Part shown: one piece after another, positions 17,341 to 26,841 of the stretch
Position numbering within the stretch: position 1 is the stretch's first letter
Layout of the letters: each line of letters starts with the position of its first letter
Assembly (NCBI RefSeq): GCF_036010665.1
Contig: NZ_CP108581.1
Coordinates: forward strand, 2,957,501-3,021,500
Direction of reading: 5' to 3'
Source of the DNA: Microbispora sp. NBC_01189
GTDB lineage: Bacteria > Actinomycetota > Actinomycetes > Streptosporangiales > Streptosporangiaceae
DNA: 64,000 nucleotides
The notes under the pieces: model-generated
Seen by the model: the letters and a program-made list of their open reading frames with translations, nothing else
Databases searched by the model: none
Told to the model about the DNA's origin: nothing
Made by a program: the position numbers and the translations under genes

Positions 17341-20300
17341 ATGGGGGTGCGGGCACCTCTGGCGGTGCGGCGTGCGCTCAGTGAGCCGCCGCTTCTCCTG
17401 GCCGCCTTCGGTTCGATCCTGCTGGCGACCACGACGCTGGTCGCGCTGGCCACCTACACCTCCTCGGTCGCCGAGGTCGGCGTGCGGCGGGCGATGGAGA
17501 ACGCCCCGGCGAGCACCGTCGCGACGACGATCACCGCGCCCGTCCGGCAGAGCACCTTCGCCGGCGTCGAACGCGCCGTACGCGCTCGCCTCGCGGCCCT
17601 GGCCGGCTCCGGTGGGGGTCCGGTGCGGTACGACGTCCGCCTCAGCGCCCGCTCCGACTCCTACGCGCTCCCCGGCCAGGAGCGGCTGACGCACCCGGAA
17701 CTGACCCGGTTCGGCGTGGACGAGGGGCTGGAAGGACACGCGCGGCTCATGCAGGGGGTCTGGCCGCGGCCGGCCGCCGGCGGCGTCGTCGAGGTCGCCG
17801 CGTCCCAGGCCGCCGCGCAGGAGATGAATCTGGGCGTGGGCGACGAGTTCCGCGTGGTGGGCCGGCTCGACGACACGGCCGTACGGGCCCGGCTGACCGG
17901 CGTCTTCCGGCTGGACGACTCCTCTTTGGGGCGGTGGGACGGCGACGAGTTGCTGCGCCGGGGGGTCCGGCACGGCGACTACACCACCTACGGCCCTCTC
18001 ATGGTGCCCGGGGAGACCTTCCTCGCGAGGTTCACCGCCCGCACGAGCGTCGCCGTGACCTGGACGGCCGTGCCCGATCTCGGCACGCTCACCCCGCAGC
18101 GCCTGCGGCCCTTCGCCGCGTCCGTCGCCCGGCTGGGCGAGGACCTGAAGCGCGACTGCCCGGCCTGCGAAACCGTGACCAACCTGCCCGGGATGCTCAG
18201 CCGGCTCGACCGGGCGGCGCTGGTCGCGCGGTCCACGATGCTCGTCCCGGTCCTGCAGTTGCTGCTGCTCGCGGCGTACGCGCTGGTCCTGACCGCGCGG
18301 CTGCTGGCCGACCACCGGCGTATGGAGGTCGCGCTGCTGCGCTCGCGCGGGGCGGGCGGCGTGCGTCTGGTGCTGTCGGCGGGCGCGGAGGCCCTGCTGG
18401 TGGCGGCGCCGTGCGCGGCGCTGGCCCCGTTCCTGGCGCCGCCGCTGCTCGGCCTGGTCGACGCGATCCCGTGGATCCGGGCCTCCGGGGTCCGCGTCGT
18501 GGCGCGTCCCGGCGCCGCGACGTTCGGCGTGGCGGCCGCGGTGGCGCTGGCGTGCGCGGTGCTGCTCGCGCTTCCCGCCCTGCGCGGCGCCCGGCGCACG
18601 TATGTGGAGGAACAGGCGGAACGCGGCCGGGGCGCCCGGCAGGGGCTGGTCCAGCGGGCGGGTGGTGACGTGGCGCTGCTGGTGGTGGCGGCGCTGGCGA
18701 TCTGGCAGCTCCGGCGTTACGGCGCTCCGGTGACCGCGACCTCCGGCGGCGGGCTCGGCATCGATCCGCTGATCGTGACGGGGCCCGCCCTGGCGCTGCT
18801 GTGCGGCGGCATGCTCGGTCTGCGGCTGGTGCCGCGCGTCTCGCGGATCGCCGGGCGGTTCACCTCGCGGAGGGCGGGTCTGGCTCCGGCTCTGGGCGCG
18901 TGGCAGGTGAGCCGCCGTCCGGAGCGGTACTCCGGCCCCGCCCTGCTGCTCACCATGGCGGTGGCGATCGGCGTGGTGTCGATGACGACGGCGGCGACCT
19001 GGCGCGGCTCGCAGGTGGACCAGGCCAGGCATCAGGCGGGCGCGGATCTGCGGGTGTCGGCCGCGCCGGTGTCGGGTGAGCTGGGGCGGCTCGGCAGGGG
19101 GCCGGTCTACGCGGGGCTGCCCGGCGTGACGGCGATCACGCCGGTCTACCGGGGCACCATGGCCTTCTCGGGCGGCAGCGGCACTCTGCTGGCGGCGGAC
19201 GCCGCCAAGCTCGGGCCGATGCTGATGCTCCGGCCCGACCTGGGCAGCCAGCCGGTGGGCACGCTGGCCGCCCGCCTGGCCGCGGGACGGCCGGCGGTCT
19301 CGGCCGTCCCGCTGCCCGGCACGCCGGAGAAGCTGACCCTTTCCGTACGGGCCGGCCTGGGCGCGCCGTCCGCGAGCCCACGGCGACCGGGCTCCTCGGG
19401 CTCCTCGGGCTCGGGCTCCTCGGGCTCGGGCTCCTCGGGCTCGGGCTCCTCGGGCTCTTCGGGGCCGGACCTCCGGATGGTGATCGCGGACGCCCTCGGA
19501 GTGCGGCAGCAGGTGCCTGTCGGCCCGCTCGTGGCCGACGGCGAGGCGCACCCGGTCACCGTCGACCTGGCCGCGCTCGCCGGGCGGTCGGGCAGGCTGA
19601 GCTACCCGCTCGACGTCCGCGGCTTCGTCGTGCGGGTGCCGGCCCCCGTCCCCGAGGGCGGGGTGAGCCTCACGGTCGACGCGATCACCACCGACACCGG
19701 CGCCTCGGTCGCCCTGCCCGAGGGCCTGCGGTGGGCGCCCCGGTGGGGAGACGGCGTGCGCGGCGACGACCGCCTTCCCGGCGTCACGACCGGCGCGGGG
19801 ATCCTCATCCTCACCGTGCCCGCGCCCGCGGGCCGGAGCGCCGGCGAGGACACCGATCCCGAGTACGTCAGTCTGACCGCCGAGGGCGGTTCGACCGGCG
19901 CCCCCGATGGCTCCCCCGTGGACGGCGGGGCGGGCGGTCCGCTGCCGGTGGTGGTCACCGCGGACATCGCGGCCAGGGAGAGGCTCGCGGAGGGCCGTAC
20001 CGGCCTGCTGACCCTGGACGGGCAGCGGCTCCGGGTGGCCGTCGCCGGCGTCGTCGAGGCGATGCCCGGCACGCCCGCCGGGGTGCCGGTCGTCCTCGCC
20101 GACCTGCCCACGCTGCTCGCCGCCGACCTCGCCGGGGCGCGGGAGCCGCGCGTTCCGGGCGAGTGGTGGATGTCCACCGCGGGCGGCGACACGGCCGGGG
20201 CGGCGGCGGTGCTGGCCCGCCATCCGGAGTGGGAGCAGACCGTCGTCGATCTCGGCGCGCTGACACTGCGGCTGCGGGACGACCCGCTGGCGAGCGGCCT

Positions 20301-20724
20301 GCAGGGCGCGCTGGTGCTGGGCTTCGCCGCCGCACTGGTCTTCGCGGTGCTCGGCTTCCTGGTCAACGCGGCCGTGGCGGCCCGGGAGCGCGCCTCGGAG
20401 TTCGCGGTCCTGCGCGCTCTCGGCGTGAGCGGACGGCAGGTCTTCGCCCTGCTGGCGGTGGAGCAGGCGTTCCTGATCGCGTTGTCCCTCGCCGCCGGGA
20501 CCGTGCTGGCGCTGGGGGTCGCGGCACTGGTCGTCCCGAATCTGGTGCTGACCGGCCAGGCGGCGTCGGTCACCCCCGAAGTGGTGCTCCAGGTCCCGTG
20601 GGCGGCGACGGTCGCGCTGCCGGTGGTCGTCGCCGTACTGCTGTTCGCGATCGTCGCGGGCCTGGCTCACTCGCTGCGCCGCCGGGGTCTCGGCGGCGCG
20701 CTGCGCGCCGGGGAGGACCGATGA
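17341..20724 (+). CDS. Large FtsX/MacB-type ABC transporter permease 1
   Basis: A 1127-residue permease of the FtsX-like family that probably works in export or membrane-lipid/lipoprotein handling. It has an N-terminal membrane helix (about 17-40) and a large extracellular domain (about 45-300). A central four-helix bundle starts near STMLVPVLQLLLLAAYALVL, and a second extracellular domain follows. The C-terminal FtsX bundle (about 985-1115) includes FAVLRALGVSGRQVFALLAVEQ, the usual coupling segment. A Gly/Ser-rich repeat interrupts the second outer domain. I chose the ATG at 17341 with GGGAGG six bases upstream. Its stop overlaps the next start (ATGA). Substrate unknown. Confidence 0.85.
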   Translation: MGVRAPLAVRRALSEPPLLLAAFGSILLATTTLVALATYTSSVAEVGVRRAMENAPASTVATTITAPVRQSTFAGVERAVRARLAALAGSGGGPVRYDVRLSARSDSYALPGQERLTHPELTRFGVDEGLEGHARLMQGVWPRPAAGGVVEVAASQAAAQEMNLGVGDEFRVVGRLDDTAVRARLTGVFRLDDSSLGRWDGDELLRRGVRHGDYTTYGPLMVPGETFLARFTARTSVAVTWTAVPDLGTLTPQRLRPFAASVARLGEDLKRDCPACETVTNLPGMLSRLDRAALVARSTMLVPVLQLLLLAAYALVLTARLLADHRRMEVALLRSRGAGGVRLVLSAGAEALLVAAPCAALAPFLAPPLLGLVDAIPWIRASGVRVVARPGAATFGVAAAVALACAVLLALPALRGARRTYVEEQAERGRGARQGLVQRAGGDVALLVVAALAIWQLRRYGAPVTATSGGGLGIDPLIVTGPALALLCGGMLGLRLVPRVSRIAGRFTSRRAGLAPALGAWQVSRRPERYSGPALLLTMAVAIGVVSMTTAATWRGSQVDQARHQAGADLRVSAAPVSGELGRLGRGPVYAGLPGVTAITPVYRGTMAFSGGSGTLLAADAAKLGPMLMLRPDLGSQPVGTLAARLAAGRPAVSAVPLPGTPEKLTLSVRAGLGAPSASPRRPGSSGSSGSGSSGSGSSGSGSSGSSGPDLRMVIADALGVRQQVPVGPLVADGEAHPVTVDLAALAGRSGRLSYPLDVRGFVVRVPAPVPEGGVSLTVDAITTDTGASVALPEGLRWAPRWGDGVRGDDRLPGVTTGAGILILTVPAPAGRSAGEDTDPEYVSLTAEGGSTGAPDGSPVDGGAGGPLPVVVTADIAARERLAEGRTGLLTLDGQRLRVAVAGVVEAMPGTPAGVPVVLADLPTLLAADLAGAREPRVPGEWWMSTAGGDTAGAAAVLARHPEWEQTVVDLGALTLRLRDDPLASGLQGALVLGFAAALVFAVLGFLVNAAVAARERASEFAVLRALGVSGRQVFALLAVEQAFLIALSLAAGTVLALGVAALVVPNLVLTGQAASVTPEVVLQVPWAATVALPVVVAVLLFAIVAGLAHSLRRRGLGGALRAGEDR
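19389..19463. repeat. Gly/Ser-encoding tandem repeat in permease 1
   Basis: Repeats of gggctcctcgggctc encode a GSSGSGSSGS linker between outer-domain strands. It looks like a slippage-prone in-frame microsatellite. Confidence 0.85.
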
Positions 20725-23528
20725 ACCCGCTGCTTCTGCTCAGGGTCCACCGGGGCGCCGCGGCCGTGCTCGCGCTGCTGGCGCTGAGCGCGTCGCTGCT
20801 GGTCGCCGGGCTGCCCCGGCGGTTCGAGGCCGCCTACGACCGGGCCGCGCACGCCCTGCTCGCCGAGGACCCCGCCGAGGCGGCCGACCTGACCGTCGCG
20901 ATGAGCCCGGCGGTCCTCGGGGAGCACATCACCGGTGCGGAGGGGTTCCGGACGCAGGACCGCCGGTGGCGGGCGCTGGTGCCGCCGTCCCTCACGCCGC
21001 TCCTCGACGCCCCCCGGGGCGACGACGGCCGGTTCGCGGCCAAGACCTTCGGCACGCCCGTGGCCGCCTTCCTGGGGCCGGAGAAGCGGCGGCCGGCCGA
21101 GTACGTCAACCTGGGCTGGGTGTCCGGCGCCGAGCGCCGCGTCCGCTACGTGCGAGGGTCGCCGCCGGGGCCGCCGGCCACCGTGCCGGACGTGCCGGGC
21201 CATCCGGAGCTGCCGGACGTCAGCCGATTCGACATCGCCCTGCCCCGGGCCGCCGCGGAGAAGATGGACATCCCCCTCGGCGCCACTCTCGTGCTGGGCC
21301 ACAGCCATCCCGTGCTCGCTCGCGTCACCGGCCTGTTCGAGCCGATCGGTGCGGACGACCGGTTCTGGCGGCGCAACCGCGACATGGTCGAGGTCACGAC
21401 ACGGCCCGTCGCGGGGGGCGACAGCGAGGAGCTGTCCGTCACCGCTCTGACCGGAGAGGCCTCGCTCACCGAACTGACCGGCGAGGGACGCGACCTCGTC
21501 TACATCTGGGGCATCGCCGTGGACCCCTCGGCCGTCACCGCACGCGACGCGGCATCCGTGGTCGAGGGGGTGGCCGACTACCGGCGCGTCCTCGGCGTCG
21601 AGGCCGCCAGGTCCGGAGGCGGGAGCTTCGCGGAGGTCCTGGACACCTCGCTCGGACGGGTGCTGGCCGGCTTCCTGGCGCGGCTCGCGACCGCGCAGGC
21701 GCTGATGTTCCTCATCCTCGGCGGGCTGGTGGCGGTGGCCGGAGGCGTGATCGCGCTGGCCGTCCAGCTCCTGACCGAGCGCTTGCGCGACGCGCTGGCC
21801 CTCGCCCGGGCGCGGGGCGCCTCGCTCGGGCAGGTCGTCGCGGCGGGCACCGGAACGGCCGCGCTGGCCGTCGTCCCGGCCGTCCTGGCCGGGTATGGGC
21901 TTTCCCTCCTGCTGCCCGCGATGTCCGGGCCCGCCACGCCGATCGTGTACGCCGGGCCGCTGCTCCTCGCCGCCGCCACGGTGGGCTTCGCGGCGGCCCG
22001 CGTCGCGCTCGCCCATCGCACCCCGCTGCCGGTCCGGCGTGACGACATCGCGGGCCGCCGTCGTTCGCCCCGGCGGACGGTGCTGGAGCTGCTGGTCGTC
22101 GCGTTGGCGCTGGCGGGCGCGTACCTGCTGCGCGGCCGTGGCCTCACCACCGGCGTCGAGGCGCGGGGGGCCGACCCGTTCCTGATGCTCGTCCCGGTCA
22201 TGCTCACGGTGGCCGCCGCGCTCGTCACACTGCGCTGCTATCCGTACCCGCTGCGCCTGTTCGTGCGGCTCGCGGCGCGGGCCCGGGGCGCCGTGCCGTT
22301 CGTGGGGCTCGCCCTGGCGGCGCGCGCCGGGCGGGCCGGCGCGCTGCCCGTGCTGATCCTGCTGCCCGCGCTCGCCGTCTCGGTGTACGGCGCGGTGGCC
22401 GGCGGCACGCTGGAGGGCGCCCAGCGCCTCGCCGCGTGGCAGGCGACGGGGGCCGGCGCGAGGGTGGAGCGCGAGGCCGGGCTGCCGCCCGAGATGATCG
22501 AGAAGATCCGCCGGGCGCCGGGCGTGTGGGCGGTCGTGCCGGTCGACAAGGGACTGGCCCAGCTCGATCTCGGCGGGCGGAACGTGACCGTCGTCGCGGT
22601 GGACCTCGACGCCTACCGCCGCCTCGTCGCCGGCTCCCCGCTGGACGTGCCGAGCCCGCCGCCGGACACGGCCGCCGCCCCGACCGAGCCAGCCCCGACC
22701 GAGCCAGCCCAGACCGAGCCAGTCCAGAGCAAACCAGCACAGAGCACTCCAGCCCAGGCCACTTCCGGTCAGAGCATCCCTGCTCTGGTCTCGCCCGACC
22801 TGGCGCATCTGAACACCTTCGAGATCGGCTGGCGCGTCCGCATGCGGGTCACCAATCGGGGTGTCGTCACGGGCGGGCTCCCCGGCCTGACCACCGCCAC
22901 GAGCAACCTGGTCGTGGTGCCGTACGACGCCTCCGCCCGGGCGGGCTCCCGCCCGTACACCGGGACGCTGCTCGTCCGGGGATCGGGGAGCAGCGGCGAC
23001 GGCCTCGACGGCGGTCGGCTGCGGGCCGCCGGGGGCGACCTGCCGGACGTCCGGGTGGTCACCGTCGAGGAGTCGCGCCGGAAGATCGCCGCTACCCCGC
23101 TCGCCGAAACGATCAAGGACGGTTTCCGCATCGTGACCATCGCCCTGGCCGGATACGCGCTGCTCACCGTGATGATCGCACTGGTCGCCGGGGCCGCGGA
23201 CCGGGCACGCGCCCTGTCCTACCTGCGCGCCCTCGGCCTGTCGGACCGCCGGGCGGCGGGCCTCACCGTGCTGGAGGTCGTCCCGATGATCGTGCTCACC
23301 GCGTGCGCGGGGCTCGCGCTCGGCCTCGCCCTGCCCTCCGCCCTCGGGCCCGGCATCGATCTCGGCGTCTACGCGGGCGACCTCGCCGTACGGGCGTACG
23401 AGCTCGACCTGACCACGCCGGTGCTGCTGGCCGCCGGCCTCGCCGCCGTCGCCGTGGCGGGCGCGTTCCTCCACACCCTGACCGGCCGCCGGCGGTCACC
23501 CGGCTCCGTCCTGCGGTCGGGCGAATGA
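20721..23528 (+). CDS. Large FtsX/MacB-type ABC transporter permease 2
   Basis: A 935-residue partner of permease 1. It has an N-terminal helix (about 12-30), an extracellular domain to about 300, and a central helix bundle starting at ATAQALMFLILGGLVAVAG. A second outer domain follows, containing a Glu/Pro/Ala/Gln repeat (EPAPTEPAQTEPVQ near 650), and the C-terminal FtsX bundle contains LSYLRALGLSDRRAAGLTVLE. The pairing of two different permeases with two ATPases suggests a heterodimeric exporter. The ATG overlaps the previous stop by 4 nt and has GGGAGG seven bases upstream. Substrate unknown. Confidence 0.85.
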   Translation: MNPLLLLRVHRGAAAVLALLALSASLLVAGLPRRFEAAYDRAAHALLAEDPAEAADLTVAMSPAVLGEHITGAEGFRTQDRRWRALVPPSLTPLLDAPRGDDGRFAAKTFGTPVAAFLGPEKRRPAEYVNLGWVSGAERRVRYVRGSPPGPPATVPDVPGHPELPDVSRFDIALPRAAAEKMDIPLGATLVLGHSHPVLARVTGLFEPIGADDRFWRRNRDMVEVTTRPVAGGDSEELSVTALTGEASLTELTGEGRDLVYIWGIAVDPSAVTARDAASVVEGVADYRRVLGVEAARSGGGSFAEVLDTSLGRVLAGFLARLATAQALMFLILGGLVAVAGGVIALAVQLLTERLRDALALARARGASLGQVVAAGTGTAALAVVPAVLAGYGLSLLLPAMSGPATPIVYAGPLLLAAATVGFAAARVALAHRTPLPVRRDDIAGRRRSPRRTVLELLVVALALAGAYLLRGRGLTTGVEARGADPFLMLVPVMLTVAAALVTLRCYPYPLRLFVRLAARARGAVPFVGLALAARAGRAGALPVLILLPALAVSVYGAVAGGTLEGAQRLAAWQATGAGARVEREAGLPPEMIEKIRRAPGVWAVVPVDKGLAQLDLGGRNVTVVAVDLDAYRRLVAGSPLDVPSPPPDTAAAPTEPAPTEPAQTEPVQSKPAQSTPAQATSGQSIPALVSPDLAHLNTFEIGWRVRMRVTNRGVVTGGLPGLTTATSNLVVVPYDASARAGSRPYTGTLLVRGSGSSGDGLDGGRLRAAGGDLPDVRVVTVEESRRKIAATPLAETIKDGFRIVTIALAGYALLTVMIALVAGAADRARALSYLRALGLSDRRAAGLTVLEVVPMIVLTACAGLALGLALPSALGPGIDLGVYAGDLAVRAYELDLTTPVLLAAGLAAVAVAGAFLHTLTGRRRSPGSVLRSGE

Positions 23529-23574
23529 GGCGACCTGCGGGAATGCGGCGAAGTGCGGCAAGTGAGGTGATGAG

Positions 23575-24537
23575 GTGAGTGAGGTGGAGTTGAACACTCC
23601 GACGCTCTCCCAGCTGGAGGCGCGGGCCGGGCGGGCACGGCCGGCGTTCGGGGAGCACGCGCACGTCCTGTGCGACAACCTCGTGCGCATCTACAAGACC
23701 GAGGGCGTCGAGGTGGTCGCGCTGCAGGGGCTCGACCTGCTCGTCGACCGGGGCGAGCTGATCGCCGTCGTCGGCGCCTCGGGGTCGGGCAAGTCGACCC
23801 TGCTGAACGTGCTGTCCGGGCTCGACGTGCCCACCGCGGGAGTCGCGCGGGTCGCCGGGACCGACCTGCTCGCCATGACCGCCAAGGACCGGCTGCGCTA
23901 CCGCCGCGAGGTCGTCGGGTTCGTCTGGCAGCAGACGGCCCGCAACCTGCTGCCCTATCTGACCGCCGAGGAGAACGTCCGGCTGCCGATGCGCCTGGCC
24001 GGCAAGGGGTCCCGTACGGCCCGCGCGGTCCGGGCGGGTGAGCTGCTCGACCTGCTCGGCGTCGCGGACCGCGCCGGCAGCCGGCCGGGTGAGATGTCCG
24101 GCGGCGAGCAGCAGCGGGTGGCCCTCGCCGTGGCCCTCGCCAACTCCCCGCAGGTCGTCCTGGCCGACGAACCCACCGGCGAGCTGGACAGCGAGAACTC
24201 CGAGCAGGTGTTCGCCGCGCTGCGCCGCGCCAACCGCGAGCTCGGCGTCACCACCGTGATCGTCACGCACGACGCGACGGTGTCGGAGCAGGTGGACCGG
24301 ACCGTCGGCATCCGGGACGGGCGCACCAGCAGCGAGACGCTCCGCCGGACGTCCGAGGGCGGCGACGTGATCGCCGAGGAGTACGCCGTACTCGACCGCG
24401 TGGGCCGCCTCCAGCTGCCCCGTGACTTCATCAACGCCCTCGACATGGAGCGCCGGGTGCGGCTCGAACTCGAGCGCGACCACATCGGGGTATGGCCGGA
24501 CAAGCCCCGGCCGGAGAAGCCGGAGGAGCCGAAGTGA
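23575..24537 (+). CDS. ABC transporter ATP-binding protein 1 (MacB/LolD-like)
   Basis: A 320-residue ATPase with Walker A GASGSGKS, Q-loop FVWQQT, signature MSGGEQQRV, Walker B VVLADEPTGELD and switch His in IVTHD, all intact. The spacing and DEPTGELD are typical of the MacB/LolD group that energises FtsX-type permeases. About 60 residues extend past the switch region (QLPRDFINALDMERRVRLEL), a feature of larger actinobacterial members. The GTG at 23575 follows a GAGGTGATGAG context, and the gap from permease 2 is 46 bp. The stop overlaps the next start (GTGA). Confidence 0.9.
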   Translation: MSEVELNTPTLSQLEARAGRARPAFGEHAHVLCDNLVRIYKTEGVEVVALQGLDLLVDRGELIAVVGASGSGKSTLLNVLSGLDVPTAGVARVAGTDLLAMTAKDRLRYRREVVGFVWQQTARNLLPYLTAEENVRLPMRLAGKGSRTARAVRAGELLDLLGVADRAGSRPGEMSGGEQQRVALAVALANSPQVVLADEPTGELDSENSEQVFAALRRANRELGVTTVIVTHDATVSEQVDRTVGIRDGRTSSETLRRTSEGGDVIAEEYAVLDRVGRLQLPRDFINALDMERRVRLELERDHIGVWPDKPRPEKPEEPK

Positions 24538-25280
24538 GCGATCGTGACACGTCCGGCGCCCTCGGCCGGTCGGGAGACCCGCTCGTCGTCGTGGAGCGGG
24601 TCGGCAAGGCGTACCGGACAGGGCCCAAGGAGGTGGTGGCCCTGCGCGAGGTGTCGTTCGCGGCCTACCCCGGCGAGCTGATCGCCGTCCGCGGCCGCTC
24701 CGGATCCGGCAAGACCACCCTGCTGAACCAGGTCGGCGGGCTCGACCGCCCCGACACCGGGCGGGTGACCGTGGCGGGGCGCGTCGTCAGCGAGTTGCCC
24801 GAGGCCGAGCTGCTGGAACTGCGCCGCGACGTCATCGGGTTCGTCTTCCAGTCGTTCGGGCTGATCCCGGTCCTGTCGGCGGCGGAGAACGTCGGCGTGC
24901 CGATGCGCCTGCTCCGCACGCCCGCCGCCGAACGGGAGGAACGCACCCGCGTGCTGCTGTCGATGGTCGGGCTCGACCAGCACATGAACCAGCGGCCGTA
25001 CGAACTGTCCGGCGGCCAGCGGCAACGGGTGGCCGTGGCCCGCGCCCTCGCCAACCGGCCCCGGCTGCTGATCGCCGACGAGCCGACCGGGCAGCTCGAC
25101 TCCCAGACCGGGCGGCAGATCATGGAGCTGCTCCATGCCGTCGTGCGCGGGGAGGGGGTCACCGCCCTGGTCGCCACCCACGACCCCCTCCTCATGACCA
25201 TCGCCGACCGGGTCCTCGAACTTCACGACGGCACCTTCACCGAGGCTGGCTCCCCCGCCGCCGAAGCCCCCACGGCGTGA
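24534..25280 (+). CDS. ABC transporter ATP-binding protein 2 (MacB/LolD-like)
   Basis: A 248-residue ATPase with Walker A GRSGSGKTT, Q-loop FVFQSFG, signature LSGGQRQRV, Walker B LLIADEPTGQLD and ATHD, all intact. It presumably forms a heterodimer with the preceding ATPase under the two permeases. I chose the GTG at 24534, which overlaps the preceding stop and has GGAGG upstream. The stop codon (25278-25280) is exactly where direct repeat copy 2 begins, so the block's right junction sits at the end of this gene. Confidence 0.9.
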   Translation: MSDRDTSGALGRSGDPLVVVERVGKAYRTGPKEVVALREVSFAAYPGELIAVRGRSGSGKTTLLNQVGGLDRPDTGRVTVAGRVVSELPEAELLELRRDVIGFVFQSFGLIPVLSAAENVGVPMRLLRTPAAEREERTRVLLSMVGLDQHMNQRPYELSGGQRQRVAVARALANRPRLLIADEPTGQLDSQTGRQIMELLHAVVRGEGVTALVATHDPLLMTIADRVLELHDGTFTEAGSPAAEAPTA

Positions 25281-25488
25281 TCGAGCTGGGTTCGCGGGAG
25301 CGGAGACAACCGCCTCCCGCCCACGTCGTGTGGGAAAGCGTTCCCCGAACCGGCTGTCGTCGGCCGTCTGCGTCATCGGCTCAACGTCCTGATCAACGCG
25401 CGGCTCCGATTCTCGTACGGCCAGTGACCCCGGCCCGCCCTTGACCGTTCCCCCGGCGCGACCGAAGATCAGCGCATGGCCGTCCCCC
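25278..25488. repeat. Direct repeat copy 2 (right flank of the ABC exporter block)
   Basis: It corresponds to copy 1 at 15638-16053 but lacks the 206 bp equivalent to 15700-15905. The SRPBCC-like gene is therefore reduced to a frameshifted remnant (25278-25430). Beyond 25488 this copy continues into an intact small membrane gene, whereas copy 1 does not. Confidence 0.9.
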
Positions 25489-25646
25489 GGCGCTCCCCCC
25501 ACGCGTTCGTAAAACTGCTCGTTCTCATCGTCGTGCTGGGTGTCGCGATCGGCGCGGGCGCCTTCTGGCTGCTGGCGGCCCTGTGGCATTCGTTCTGGGG
25601 CGAGGGGCCGCAGTTCTTTCCCGGCAGCCCGGCCACCGGAAGGTGA
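25476..25646 (+). CDS. Small single-pass membrane protein
   Basis: A 56-residue protein that begins MAVPRRSPHAFVKLLVLI. It has one strong membrane helix (about residues 12-34) and ends with a short aromatic/Pro tail (WHSFWGEGPQFFPGSPATGR). No function is recognised. Positive residues before the helix suggest an N-in orientation. The first 13 bases of its frame also occur at 16041-16053 in repeat copy 1, where the frame then diverges, so the gene survives only in copy 2. The upstream Shine-Dalgarno is weak. Confidence 0.5.
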   Translation: MAVPRRSPHAFVKLLVLIVVLGVAIGAGAFWLLAALWHSFWGEGPQFFPGSPATGR

Positions 25647-26108
25647 GATGCCGGGTGGCGGCGTGCTGGTCCAGGTCCCACGCGCCGCGCCTCCAGGTGC
25701 GAGGCCTGGCTCCACCGCGGTGCCCGCCGCGCGGCCGAGCGGGGCGTCTCACAGGACCGCCTCGGCCAGGGCCTCCTGCGCGCCGACCTTCTCGGTGAGC
25801 TCGTCGGGCGTGTCGGCGTCGACCGTACGCTCAGCGCCTGCCTTCATCTGGGGGCCGGTGAAGGGCCGCTCGCGCGTGGCCCAGAAGCGGCCGAAAATCG
25901 CGCGATCGAACTGATCGAGCAGGGTCTCAGGGCGCTGCCTGTGGAGATCCGCCGCTCCGAGTGGGCCGCGCAGTACCTTCTGCACATCGCCGACGCGCAC
26001 GCGGCCGCCGGGGATGTCGAGGCCGCCCGTGCCGTAGCCATGACGGTGGAGGGCCATAGCCCGCGATACGTCCTCACAACGCCTCCATGCGAGATTGCGG
26101 CGCTTTGA
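25647..26108 (+). pseudogene. Remnant of a TPR-type regulator
   Basis: The frame from 25647 to the TGA at 26106-26108 is open but has no usable start. Its last third reads like the C-terminal TPR of a helix-turn-helix/TPR regulator (LIEQGLRALPVEIRRSEWAA, YLLHIADAHAAAGDVEAARA). Upstream the resemblance fades, and no DNA-binding domain is present. It follows the end of the repeat-flanked block and is probably debris from rearrangement. Confidence 0.45.
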
Positions 26109-26128
26109 GCAGCACCTGTGCTGACGCG

Positions 26129-26145
26129 CCGGGGTTCTTCCCCGG
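26129..26145 (-). terminator. Hairpin after kdpE
   Basis: CCGGGG and CCCCGG arms enclose a 5-nt loop (TTCTT), 27 nt beyond the kdpE stop on the minus strand. A second small palindrome (agcacctgtgct, 26111-26122) lies further on. Together they may end the kdp transcript. Confidence 0.5.
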
Positions 26146-26172
26146 CTGGGCGGCCCGGGGAGTCTCTGGGGG

Positions 26173-26837
<665 letters not shown>

Positions 26838-26841
<4 letters not shown>

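Noticed and set aside
19731-20720. A long N-terminal extension of permease 2 in the same frame
   Set aside because: It overlaps permease 1 out of frame and is Arg/Gly-rich. The ATG at 20721 forms an ATGA overlap with GGGAGG upstream.
17284-23474. Long minus-strand open frames opposite the two ABC permeases
   Set aside because: They are His/Gln/Arg/Gly-rich, low in hydrophobic pattern and without motifs; the + strand has the permease domains and overlapping starts.
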